Positions 1-5,890 of a DNA stretch of 5,905 nt are shown here, piece after piece; positions within the stretch are counted from its first letter, which is position 1; the number at the start of each line of letters is the position of its first letter. The translations under genes were made by a program, and so were the position numbers. Below the pieces are notes generated by a model. That model was given only the letters and a program-made list of their open reading frames with translations. It searched no databases and was not told the DNA's origin. Origin of the DNA: Burkholderiaceae bacterium (lineage in GTDB: Bacteria > Pseudomonadota > Gammaproteobacteria > Burkholderiales > Burkholderiaceae). The stretch lies in the NCBI GenBank assembly GCA_017997515.1, contig JAGOEY010000121.1, forward strand, positions 1-5,905, read 5' to 3'.

Positions 1-1217
1 AGGCCGATGCCTTTGCCGCAGCCATGGCGGCTGAGACGGGTGCGTCCGGCATCTGGGCGGGTTTCAACGTACACCTGTCGGCCAATATGCTGCTGGAAGC
101 GGCGGCGCTGACCACGCAGATCAACGGCCAAGTGATCCCTTCCGATGTGCCGGGCAGCATGGCCATGGCCGTGCGCCAGCCTGCCGGGGTGGTGCTGGGC
201 ATCGCACCGTGGAATGCGCCTGTGATTCTGGCCACGCGGGCCATTGCCACGCCGCTGGCCTGCGGCAATACCGTGGTGCTCAAGGGCTCGGAACTGTGCC
301 CGGCCACCCACGGCCTGATCATTGAGGCCCTGCAGGAAGGCGGACTGCCCCCGGGCGTGGTGAACTTTGTCACCAACGCACCCGAGGATGCGGGCACCGT
401 GGTCGAGGCCATGGTGGCGCACCCAGCCGTGCGCCGCGTGAACTTCACCGGCTCCACCCGCGTGGGCCGCATCATTGGCCAGACCTGCGCCAAGTACCTT
501 AAACCGGCGATTTTGGAGCTGGGCGGCAAGGCACCGTTCCTGGTGCTGGACGATGCCGATATTGATGCCGCCGTGGCCGGTTGCACCTTTGGGGCGTTTG
601 CCAATTCGGGCCAGATCTGTATGTCCACCGAGCGCATCATTGTTGATGAGGCCGTGGCCGAGGAATTTCTGGCCAAGCTGGTGGCCCGCGCCACCACGCT
701 GCCGCTGGGCGACCCGCGCCAGGGGCCGGTGGTGCTGGGGTCGGTGGTGGACATGACCACCGTGGCCCGTGTCAATGAACTGATCGACGATGCCCTGGCC
801 AAAGGGGCCAAGCTGCTGTGCGGCGGCAAAGCCAGCAATACGCTGATGCCCGCCACGCTGATCGACGGCGTGACACCCGAGATGCGCATTTTTCGCGAGG
901 AGACCTTTGCCCCGGTCAAGGCCATCGTGCGCGTGCGCGGCGAAGAACAGGCCATTGCCATGGCCAATGACAACGAGTTCGGCCTGTCCTCGGCCGTCTA
1001 CACCCGCGATGCAGCCCGTGGCTGGCGCGTGGCGGCCCGTATTGAGGCGGGTATCTGCCACGTCAATGGCCCCACCGTCCACGACGAGGCACAGATGCCT
1101 TTTGGCGGCGTGAAGAACTCGGGCTACGGCCATTTTGGAGGGCAGGCTGGGATTGATGCCTTCACCGATACGCGCTGGATCACCGTGCAGACGCAGCCGC
1201 GTGCGTATCCCTTCTGA
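1..1217 (+). CDS. pchA: Aldehyde dehydrogenase, 4-hydroxybenzaldehyde type (5'-truncated by window edge)
   Basis: NAD(P)-dependent aldehyde dehydrogenase that probably oxidises 4-hydroxybenzaldehyde to 4-hydroxybenzoate in the cytoplasm. The frame is open from the window edge, so about 404 residues are visible. The family is usually about 480-490 residues, so roughly 80 N-terminal residues lie upstream; the ATG at 24 is internal. Seen directly: the APWN cofactor/oxyanion Asn (codon 213-215), FTGST (about 444-458), the general-base Glu in LELGGK (516-518), the catalytic Cys in GQICM (618-620), EETFAPV (about 897-917) and PFGGVKNSG (about 1098-1124). The C-terminus, with RWITVQTQPRAYPF, resembles vanillin and 4-hydroxybenzaldehyde dehydrogenases. 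It lies 43 bp before pchC, which favours PchA; from sequence alone a vanillin or salicylaldehyde dehydrogenase cannot be excluded. Family assignment is near certain, the substrate is inferred from context. Confidence 0.9.
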   Translation, partial: ADAFAAAMAAETGASGIWAGFNVHLSANMLLEAAALTTQINGQVIPSDVPGSMAMAVRQPAGVVLGIAPWNAPVILATRAIATPLACGNTVVLKGSELCPATHGLIIEALQEGGLPPGVVNFVTNAPEDAGTVVEAMVAHPAVRRVNFTGSTRVGRIIGQTCAKYLKPAILELGGKAPFLVLDDADIDAAVAGCTFGAFANSGQICMSTERIIVDEAVAEEFLAKLVARATTLPLGDPRQGPVVLGSVVDMTTVARVNELIDDALAKGAKLLCGGKASNTLMPATLIDGVTPEMRIFREETFAPVKAIVRVRGEEQAIAMANDNEFGLSSAVYTRDAARGWRVAARIEAGICHVNGPTVHDEAQMPFGGVKNSGYGHFGGQAGIDAFTDTRWITVQTQPRAYPF

Positions 1218-1260
1218 TATTCAAAAGGCCCTTGCCCGCACTTTCAAGGAGAACTATTCA

Positions 1261-1590
1261 ATGTCCTTTTCCCTTTCTTCCACTTGCCGCTGGGCGCTGG
1301 CAGCCGGTCTGTCGGGCATGGCGCTGGCGGCCACTGCGGCCCCGCCGCAAACGATTGGCCCCGGCCAGCGCTACTACGAAAAGATCTGCGCCAAGTGCCA
1401 CGAGGCCGGCATCGGCCCCGTACTCAAGGGCCGGAGCCTGTCGCCCGAAACCGTGATCGCCTTTGCCCGTATCGGGGTGAATGCCATGCCCGCGTTCCGC
1501 GTCACCGATATCGACGACGCCACCCTGCGCGACGTGGGGGTGTACCTGTCCCAAACCCCGGTGCCGCCACCGGCGGCCGCCAAACCGTGA
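1261..1590 (+). CDS. pchC: Cytochrome c subunit of p-cresol methylhydroxylase
   Basis: Small periplasmic c-type cytochrome, 109 residues, that takes electrons from the FAD of PchF and passes them to the respiratory chain. A Sec-type signal peptide is visible: Arg10, a hydrophobic stretch to about residue 24, and probable cleavage after ATA (residue 26), leaving about 83 residues, close to the roughly 80 of the P. putida subunit. The haem motif is CAKCH (residues 43-47, codons 1387-1401). The likely axial Met is Met76 in NAMPAF (codon 1486-1488). GIGPVLKGR follows the haem site as in known PchC, and the tail is Pro/Ala-rich. The start is set by AAGGAG at 1246-1251, 9 nt upstream. Known for the family: the cytochrome is needed for covalent FAD attachment to PchF. 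The very similar small cytochrome of eugenol hydroxylase is the main alternative. Confidence 0.9.
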   Translation: MSFSLSSTCRWALAAGLSGMALAATAAPPQTIGPGQRYYEKICAKCHEAGIGPVLKGRSLSPETVIAFARIGVNAMPAFRVTDIDDATLRDVGVYLSQTPVPPPAAAKP

Positions 1591-1592
1591 GC

Positions 1593-1597
1593 GGAGG
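1593..1597 (+). promoter_or_regulatory. Ribosome binding site that sets the pchX start
   Basis: GGAGG lies 7 nt before ATG 1605 and only 4 nt before an in-frame GTG at 1602. The spacing favours the ATG. It sits just after the pchC stop, so pchC and pchX are probably translated from one message. Confidence 0.75.
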
Positions 1598-1604
1598 GCA
1601 TGTG

Positions 1605-2144
1605 ATGCACAGTGATCGCCGTTTCCTTCTGAAAAGCCTGGCGGCAACCGGCCTGGCCATCTCCGGCGTGGGCTGGGGAGCGTGGGCGCAGGCAACGCCT
1701 TTGGCGGGCCTGCCGTCCGGGGCTGCCCCCATGGACGCCGCCGCTGACGTGCTGGCGCTGACTTCCGGCCTGCCCGCCAGTGCCGGAGCGGGCGTTCTGG
1801 ACAGCGCCTTCATCACCGGCGTGCGCAGCGCCGCGCAAACGGTCCGCCATACCGCCTTGCAGGGGCTGGACAGCGCTCCCTTCCAGCGCTTGGGCCAGTT
1901 GCTCGGCGATGAGCGCAGCACCTTGCTGGTGGGCCTGCTGGACGATGCCAGTGCCACGCTGGTGCTGGATTTGGTGCGCTCTGCGGGTGGCCGCGTTCTG
2001 AGCGAACAAACCCATCGCATCGACGGCGATGCCGCTGCCTGGACGCAAGCGTTGGGCCAGGCGCTGGCACTGGGCCAGCCTGTGCCAGCCGCCCCCATGG
2101 CCGCTGGTGCTACTGCCCGCGTCGCCTTCCGCTGCCTGATTTAA
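1605..2144 (+). CDS. pchX: Tat-signal protein of unknown function between pchC and pchF
   Basis: Protein of 179 residues in the position of pchX, the uncharacterised gene between pchC and pchF in P. putida; the symbol rests on position and size. Seen directly: an N-terminal twin-arginine signal with Arg5-Arg6 in DRRFLLK, a hydrophobic stretch at residues 11-28 and AWA cleavage at about residue 28. The mature part is rich in Ala, Gly and Leu, has one Cys (residue 177), and shows no metal- or haem-binding motif or further membrane segment. Residues 96-135 alternate predicted helix and strand (LGQLLGDERSTLLVGLL, then LVLDLVRSAGGRVL). It begins 14 nt after the pchC stop and ends 14 nt before pchF, so it is surely co-expressed with them. 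Function is unknown. A Tat signal implies export in folded form, or escort of a folded partner, which would suit FAD-containing PchF. That role is inference. Confidence 0.8.
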   Translation: MHSDRRFLLKSLAATGLAISGVGWGAWAQATPLAGLPSGAAPMDAAADVLALTSGLPASAGAGVLDSAFITGVRSAAQTVRHTALQGLDSAPFQRLGQLLGDERSTLLVGLLDDASATLVLDLVRSAGGRVLSEQTHRIDGDAAAWTQALGQALALGQPVPAAPMAAGATARVAFRCLI

Positions 2145-2149
2145 GAAAG
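2143..2149 (+). promoter_or_regulatory. Weak, non-canonical ribosome binding site of pchF
   Basis: AAGAAAG overlaps the pchX TAA stop and lies 9 nt before ATG 2159. No good GGAGG is present, and AGAG at 2154-2157 is too close to the start. Translation of pchF may thus depend partly on coupling to pchX. The alternative Met codons at 2174 and 2192 have no better site. Confidence 0.4.
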
Positions 2150-2158
2150 ACATAGAGC

Positions 2159-3709
2159 ATGACAAGCAAATACATGGCCTTGCCCCAGGGCATGAGCGAA
2201 AACCAGTTCGATGCCGCCATTGCCCGCTTCCAGGCGGCCCTGGGCGCGGAGAACGTGCTGATCGACGGCGACGTGGTGCGCCCCTACAACAAGGTGATGA
2301 TGGCCGTGCCCAGCGAGGAGCACACGCCGTCCGCCGTGGTCACTGCCACCACGGTGGAACAGGTGCAGGAGGTCGTCAAGATCTGCAACGAGTTCAAGGT
2401 GCCGGTCTGGACCATCTCCACCGGGCGCAACTTCGGCTACGGCTCTGCCGCCCCGGTACAGCGCGGCCAGGTGGTGCTGGATCTGCGCAAGATGAACAAG
2501 ATCCTCCACGTCGATCCCGAGCTGTGCACCGCCCTGGTCGAACCGGGCGTGACCTACCAGCAGCTCTACGACTACCTGGAAGAGAACAACATCCCGCTGA
2601 TGCTGTCCTTCTCCGCCCCCTCGGCCATTGCCGGCCCGCTGGGCAACACCATGGACCGTGGCGTGGGCTACACCCCGTATGGCGAGCACTTCCTGATGCA
2701 GTGCGGCATGGAGGTGGTGCTGGCCAATGGCGACGTTTATCGCACCGGCATGGGGTCGGTCAAGGGCGACAAGGCCTGGCAGGTGTTCAAGTGGGGCTAC
2801 GGCCCGACGCTGGACGGCATGTTCACCCAGTCCAACTACGGCATCTGCACCAAGATGGGCTTCTGGCTGATGCCCAAGCCGCCGGTGTTCAAGCCGTTTG
2901 AAATCCAGTTCGACGAGGACAGCGACATCAACGAGATCGTCGAATTCATCCGCCCGCTGCGCATTGCCCAGATCATTCCGAACTCGGTGGTGATCGCTGG
3001 CCTGCTGTGGGAAGCGGCGACCTGCAACACCCGCCGCTCCGACTACCTCTCCACCCCCGGGGCCACGCCGGATCACATCCTCAAGCAAATCCAGAAGGAC
3101 AAGCATCTGGGCGCCTGGAACGTCTATTGCGCCCTGTACGGAACGCCGGAACAGGTGGAGGTGAATTTCAACATCGTCAAGGGTGCCCTGAAGAAGCTGG
3201 GCAAAGGCCGCCTGATCACCCAGGAAGAAGCGGGCGACACCCAGCCCTTCAAATACCGCTCGCAGCTCATGTCCGGTGTGCCGAACCTGCAGGAGTTCGG
3301 CCTGTACAACTGGCGTGGGGGCGGTGGTTCGATGTGGTTCGCCCCGGTGTCGCAGGCACGCGGCAGCGAGTGCGATGCACAGTACGGCCTGGCCAAGCAG
3401 ATCCTGAACAAGCACGGCCTGGACTACGTGGGCGAGTTCATCGTCGGCTGGCGCGACATGCACCACGTCATCGACGTGCTGTACGACCGCTCCAGCCCCG
3501 AGGAAACCCAACGCGCCAACGCCTGCTTCAACGAATTGCTAGACGAGTTCGAAAAGCGCGGTTACGCCGTGTACCGGGTGAACACCGCTTTCCAGGAGCG
3601 TGTTGCACAGAGCTACGGCCCCGTCAAACGCAAGCTCGAACAGACGCTCAAACGCGCCCTGGACCCCAACGGCATCCTGGCGCCGGGCAAGTGCGGCATC
3701 GATATTTGA
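2159..3709 (+). CDS. pchF: p-Cresol (4-alkylphenol) methylhydroxylase, flavoprotein subunit
   Basis: Flavoprotein of 516 residues in the vanillyl-alcohol oxidase/PCMH family. With PchC it oxidises p-cresol by hydride transfer and water addition to 4-hydroxybenzyl alcohol, then to 4-hydroxybenzaldehyde. An N-terminal FAD-binding domain (about 55-240, including STGRNFGYGSAAP at 87-99) precedes the substrate/cap domain. Recalled P. putida PchF positions map here with an offset of -1: covalent-FAD Tyr384 is Tyr383 in FGLYNWRGGGG (codon 3305-3307); phenol-binding Tyr95 and Tyr473 are Tyr94 (2438-2440) and Tyr472 (3572-3574); Glu380, Glu427, His436 and Asp440 are Glu379, Glu426, His435 and Asp439. 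The family's Arg512 is Lys511 here, and the protein ends at CGIDI, slightly shorter. Tyr rather than His at the flavin site separates it from vanillyl-alcohol oxidase. No signal peptide is visible although the enzyme is periplasmic in P. putida. 4-Ethylphenol or eugenol hydroxylase is possible; the exact substrate cannot be read from sequence. Confidence 0.94.
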   Translation: MTSKYMALPQGMSENQFDAAIARFQAALGAENVLIDGDVVRPYNKVMMAVPSEEHTPSAVVTATTVEQVQEVVKICNEFKVPVWTISTGRNFGYGSAAPVQRGQVVLDLRKMNKILHVDPELCTALVEPGVTYQQLYDYLEENNIPLMLSFSAPSAIAGPLGNTMDRGVGYTPYGEHFLMQCGMEVVLANGDVYRTGMGSVKGDKAWQVFKWGYGPTLDGMFTQSNYGICTKMGFWLMPKPPVFKPFEIQFDEDSDINEIVEFIRPLRIAQIIPNSVVIAGLLWEAATCNTRRSDYLSTPGATPDHILKQIQKDKHLGAWNVYCALYGTPEQVEVNFNIVKGALKKLGKGRLITQEEAGDTQPFKYRSQLMSGVPNLQEFGLYNWRGGGGSMWFAPVSQARGSECDAQYGLAKQILNKHGLDYVGEFIVGWRDMHHVIDVLYDRSSPEETQRANACFNELLDEFEKRGYAVYRVNTAFQERVAQSYGPVKRKLEQTLKRALDPNGILAPGKCGIDI

Positions 3710-3730
3710 ATTCAAAGCGCAGCAACCGAT

Positions 3731-3768
3731 GGCACTACGCCCTGCACGCAACGGCAGGGCGCAGTGCC
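3731..3768 (+). promoter_or_regulatory. Strong intercistronic hairpin between pchF and the outer-membrane gene
   Basis: GGCACT (3731-3736) pairs with AGTGCC (3763-3768), and CGCCCTGC (3738-3745) pairs with GCAGGGCG (3754-3761). One A/C mismatch (3737/3762) separates the two blocks, giving 14 pairs of 15 with an 8-nt loop. No T-run follows (the next bases are TGTGTTACG), so this is not a standard intrinsic terminator. It could stabilise the pchACXF message 3' end, lower downstream expression or mark an RNA-processing site. It ends 19 nt before the downstream ribosome binding site at 3788. Confidence 0.75.
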
Positions 3769-3797
3769 TGTGTTACGGGCTGCATACAGGAGACAAG

Positions 3798-4688
3798 ATG
3801 AAAGCATCACAACTTGCCGGCGCTGCTGCGCTGGCCGCCTGGCTGGCCGCGGGCAATGCCTGGGCGGACGGGCACTACACCCCCGGGGTGGAAGGCCTGC
3901 AGGGCGCCAGCGTGCCTGGCCCTGGCGTGTATTACCTGGGCTATCTGGTGAACTACGACATCGACAGCCTGCGTGCGCCGGGCAGCAGCGCCGACATTCC
4001 CGGGCGCAATACCGGCACCGTCACGGCCCTGGCCAACCGTGTCGTCTGGATGACGGGCCACAAGCTGCTGGGCGCCGATTACGGCATGGAAACCATCGTG
4101 CCGGTCATGCGCACGTCGCTCACGTTCAACACGCCGGGCATCTCGGATTCGCGCTCCGGCGTGGGCGATGTCTACCTGGGGCCGCTGGTGCTGGGCTGGC
4201 ACGGCCCGCAGTGGGATGCCGTGGCCGCTGCCGGGCTGTGGCTGGACAACGCCAGCGACAGCTATCCGGCTTCGCCCGGCAAGGGCTTCAAGAGCACCAT
4301 GCTGACGGGCGGCGTGACCTATTACTTCGACGGGGCCAAGACCATTTCCGGCTCGGCCCTGGCGCGGTACGAGTTCAACGGCAAGAAAGACGGCGGCTTT
4401 CGCCCCGGCCAGCAACTGACGCTGGAGTGGGGCCTGGGCAAATCCTTCGGCAGCTTTTCTGCCGGTGCGGTCGGCTACAGCCAGTGGCAGACCAGCAACG
4501 ACAAAGGGCCGGGCGCCAGCGACGACCGCGCCCGCCGCTATGCGCTGGGGGCGGAGGTGGTGTACCCCGTCCCTGGTGCCGGCATCTTCCTGAAAGGCGC
4601 GGCCTACAAGGAGTTCAGCGCCCGGGGCGGCAGCGAGCCGCAGACCAGGGGCACGCTGGTGCGCTTGAGCCTGGTGAAGGCGTTTTAA
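3798..4688 (+). CDS. Outer-membrane protein of the phenol-degradation MetA/SphA-like family
   Basis: Predicted outer-membrane beta-barrel of 296 residues. Seen directly: a Sec signal (Lys2, hydrophobic residues 6-19, AWA cleavage at about 23), then HYTPGVEGL at 26-34, typical of proteins annotated as MetA-pathway-of-phenol-degradation or SphA-family transporters. There follow many alternating polar/aromatic strands, GVGDVYLGPL (121-130), and a C-terminal strand ending in Phe, the usual signal for barrel insertion. Relatives lie next to many aromatic-degradation operons and are thought to aid uptake of hydrophobic aromatics, though direct proof is scarce. The start is ATG 3798, preceded by AGGAG (3788-3792) 5 nt upstream; the frame is open further upstream, but that part overlaps pchF and has no signal peptide. 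The gene is 88 bp after pchF, with a hairpin between, so it is probably in the same operon at altered expression. Uptake of 4-alkylphenols is inferred from context. Confidence 0.82.
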   Translation: MKASQLAGAAALAAWLAAGNAWADGHYTPGVEGLQGASVPGPGVYYLGYLVNYDIDSLRAPGSSADIPGRNTGTVTALANRVVWMTGHKLLGADYGMETIVPVMRTSLTFNTPGISDSRSGVGDVYLGPLVLGWHGPQWDAVAAAGLWLDNASDSYPASPGKGFKSTMLTGGVTYYFDGAKTISGSALARYEFNGKKDGGFRPGQQLTLEWGLGKSFGSFSAGAVGYSQWQTSNDKGPGASDDRARRYALGAEVVYPVPGAGIFLKGAAYKEFSARGGSEPQTRGTLVRLSLVKAF

Positions 4689-4726
4689 CGATCTCCACCG
4701 TTGCAACGCCTGCCTTTCCCCTGAAA

Positions 4727-4756
4727 CCGTCACACCCGCGAAGGCGGGTGTGACGG
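4727..4756. repeat. REP-like GC-rich palindrome
   Basis: CCGTCACACCCGC (4727-4739) and GCGGGTGTGACGG (4744-4756) form a perfect 13-bp inverted repeat around a GAAG loop. The core resembles the GTCA...CCCGCGAAGGCGGG...TGAC type of dispersed palindrome common between genes in proteobacteria. No T-run follows on the plus strand and only TTT on the minus strand, so a terminator role alone is doubtful. Copy number elsewhere in the genome cannot be judged here. Confidence 0.65.
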
Positions 4757-4786
4757 AGGAGATGGAGGGGTGTTTATTTAAAAATA

Positions 4787-4873
4787 AGAGCTTCTTCCAC
4801 TTGATAAATAAGGGATTCAGATATTTTTATATCTGAATCCCTTTGTTTATAGGTGGAAGCAGCTCTCTTTTAT
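4787..4873. terminator. Probable bidirectional terminator: large AT-rich hairpin between convergent genes
   Basis: Nested pairings give a stem of about 80 nt. AGAGCT (4787-4792) pairs with AGCTCT (4861-4866); CTTCCAC (4794-4800) with GTGGAAG (4853-4859); an AT-rich middle section pairs with single bulges near 4803 and 4844; and AAGGGATTCAGATAT (4810-4824) pairs with ATATCTGAATCCCTT (4829-4843) around TTTT. On the plus strand CTTTTAT follows (4867-4873). On the minus strand the stem is followed by TTATTTTTAAATAA (4787 down to 4774). Each strand thus has a stem and a T-rich tail, as expected between genes ending at 4688 (+) and 4887 (-). The base composition is strikingly AT-rich compared with the flanks. 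Confidence 0.75.
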
Positions 4874-4886
4874 GTCCCGGCCAGCA

Positions 4887-5840
4887 TCACGCCGCGTTCA
4901 GTTGCTGCTCCAGCTGGTGCAGCACGCGGTAGCAGGGCAGCACCTGGGCGATGCTGGCGTTGGGCTCGCGCCCTTCGCGGATGGCGGCGAAGAATTCGCG
5001 GTCTTGCAGCTCGATGCCGTTCATGCTGACGGCCACCTGGCTCACGTCAATCTTTTCTTCCTTGCCGTTGAACAGGTCGTCATAGCGGGCGATGTAGGTG
5101 GCGCTGTCGCCGATGTAGCGGAAGAAGGTGCCCAGCGGGCCGTCGTTGTTGAACGACAGCGACAGCGTGCAGATGGCCCCGTTGGCCGCCTTGAGCTGAA
5201 TGCTCATGTCCATGGCGATGCCCAGTGTGGGGTGAATCGGCCCCTGCAAGGCGTTGGCCTGCACGATGGGGCTGCCCGCCTGGTAGGCAAACAGGTCCAC
5301 GGTGTGCGCGGCGTGGTGCCACAGCAGGTGGTCGGTCCAGCTGCGCGGCTGGCCCAGGGCGTTCATGTTGGTGCGGCGGAAAAAATAGGTCTGCACATCC
5401 ATTTGCTGGATGTTGAACTCCCCCGCCGTCACTTTCTGGTGCACGTACTGGTGGCTGGGATTGAAGCGGCGTGTGTGGCCGCACATGGCAACCAGCCCGG
5501 TCTGCTGTTGCAGGGCCAGGACGTTTTCGCCCTCGGCCAGCACGTCGCACAGGGGGATTTCCACCTGCACGTGCTTGCCCGCTTCCAGGCAGGCGATGGT
5601 TTGGCTGGCGTGCATCTGCGTGGGGGTGCAGAGGATAACCGCGTCCACTTCCTTGATTGCCAGGCTGTCGGCCAAGTCGGTGGTGACGTGTTTGATCCCG
5701 TATTTATCGGCCACTTCCTGGGTTTTGGCCAGGTCGCGGCTGATGAGGGAGACGACTTGCACGTCCGGAATATTTTTAATGCCGTCCAGGTGTTTGATGC
5801 CGAAGGCACCAGCCCCGGCCAGGGCTACTTTGATGGTCAT
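4887..5840 (-). CDS. pmdC: 4-Carboxy-2-hydroxymuconate-6-semialdehyde dehydrogenase (LigC/PmdC type)
   Basis: Cytoplasmic Gfo/Idh/MocA-family enzyme of 317 residues, close to Sphingomonas LigC (about 315). It oxidises 4-carboxy-2-hydroxymuconate-6-semialdehyde, the product of protocatechuate 4,5-dioxygenase, with NADP+ to 2-pyrone-4,6-dicarboxylate. Seen directly: the Rossmann motif GAGAFG (residues 9-14), ISR (33-35, where Arg35 probably helps bind NADP phosphate), CTPTQMH (71-77), VEIP (93-96, with Ile where most of the superfamily has the Lys of EKP, as I recall for LigC), GHTRRFNPSHQY (121-132), DVQTYFFRR (148-156) and WTDHLLWHHAAHTVDLF (168-184), all strongly LigC-like. The start ATG (complement of 5838-5840) has GGAG at 5847-5850, 6 nt upstream. 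It converges on the pch array and may be the last gene of a pmd operon entering from the right; this is inferred, since the upstream gene is outside the window. Confidence 0.93.
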   Translation of the reverse strand: MTIKVALAGAGAFGIKHLDGIKNIPDVQVVSLISRDLAKTQEVADKYGIKHVTTDLADSLAIKEVDAVILCTPTQMHASQTIACLEAGKHVQVEIPLCDVLAEGENVLALQQQTGLVAMCGHTRRFNPSHQYVHQKVTAGEFNIQQMDVQTYFFRRTNMNALGQPRSWTDHLLWHHAAHTVDLFAYQAGSPIVQANALQGPIHPTLGIAMDMSIQLKAANGAICTLSLSFNNDGPLGTFFRYIGDSATYIARYDDLFNGKEEKIDVSQVAVSMNGIELQDREFFAAIREGREPNASIAQVLPCYRVLHQLEQQLNAA

Positions 5841-5857
5841 ATGAGTCTCCGTAGAGC

Positions 5858-5890
5858 CGCCTCAAGGAGGCGAAGGCCCCCTTGGGGGGC
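5858..5890. repeat. Two tandem GC palindromes upstream of pmdC
   Basis: CGCCTC (5858-5863) pairs with GAGGCG (5867-5872) around AAG. Then GCCCCC (5876-5881) pairs with GGGGGC (5885-5890) around TTG. C-run/G-run palindromes of this kind are frequent between genes in Comamonadaceae (recalled, not searched). They lie in the presumed leader of pmdC, 7 nt beyond its ribosome binding site, and could be repeats, transcript-stabilising hairpins or both. No convincing -35/-10 promoter is seen in 5841-5905. Confidence 0.55.

Noticed and set aside
1135..1260. Upstream extension of the pchC frame to 1135
   Set aside because: It would overlap the aldehyde dehydrogenase end and bury the signal peptide. 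AAGGAG at 1246-1251 points to ATG 1261.
1218..1260. Possible promoter between the aldehyde dehydrogenase and pchC
   Set aside because: The gap is only 43 bp, with no convincing -35/-10 pair; it is better read as an operon junction.
1284..1604. Upstream extension of the pchX frame to 1284
   Set aside because: It lies inside pchC, would displace the Tat signal from the N-terminus, and lacks a ribosome site; GGAGG at 1593 supports ATG 1605.
1374..2165. Minus-strand frames of about 200-260 codons opposite pchC and pchX
   Set aside because: They cross two well-supported plus-strand genes and show no family features; they are explained by high GC content.
2141..3511. Long minus-strand open frame (456 codons) opposite pchF
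   Set aside because: It is a shadow of the GC-rich codon use of pchF. The product is low-complexity (rich in His, Val, Ala, Gly) with no family motif, and the plus-strand frame is unmistakable.
2159..3709. Vanillyl-alcohol oxidase or eugenol hydroxylase as the primary name
   Set aside because: The covalent-flavin residue is Tyr in the PCMH context rather than the His of vanillyl-alcohol oxidase, and the gene order is pchACXF. Eugenol or 4-ethylphenol remains possible as a substrate but is not the best call.
3807..4733. Minus-strand open frame of 308 codons opposite the outer-membrane gene
   Set aside because: Its composition is Arg/Ala/Gly/His-rich with no recognisable motif. The plus strand has a signal peptide, barrel strands and a terminal Phe.
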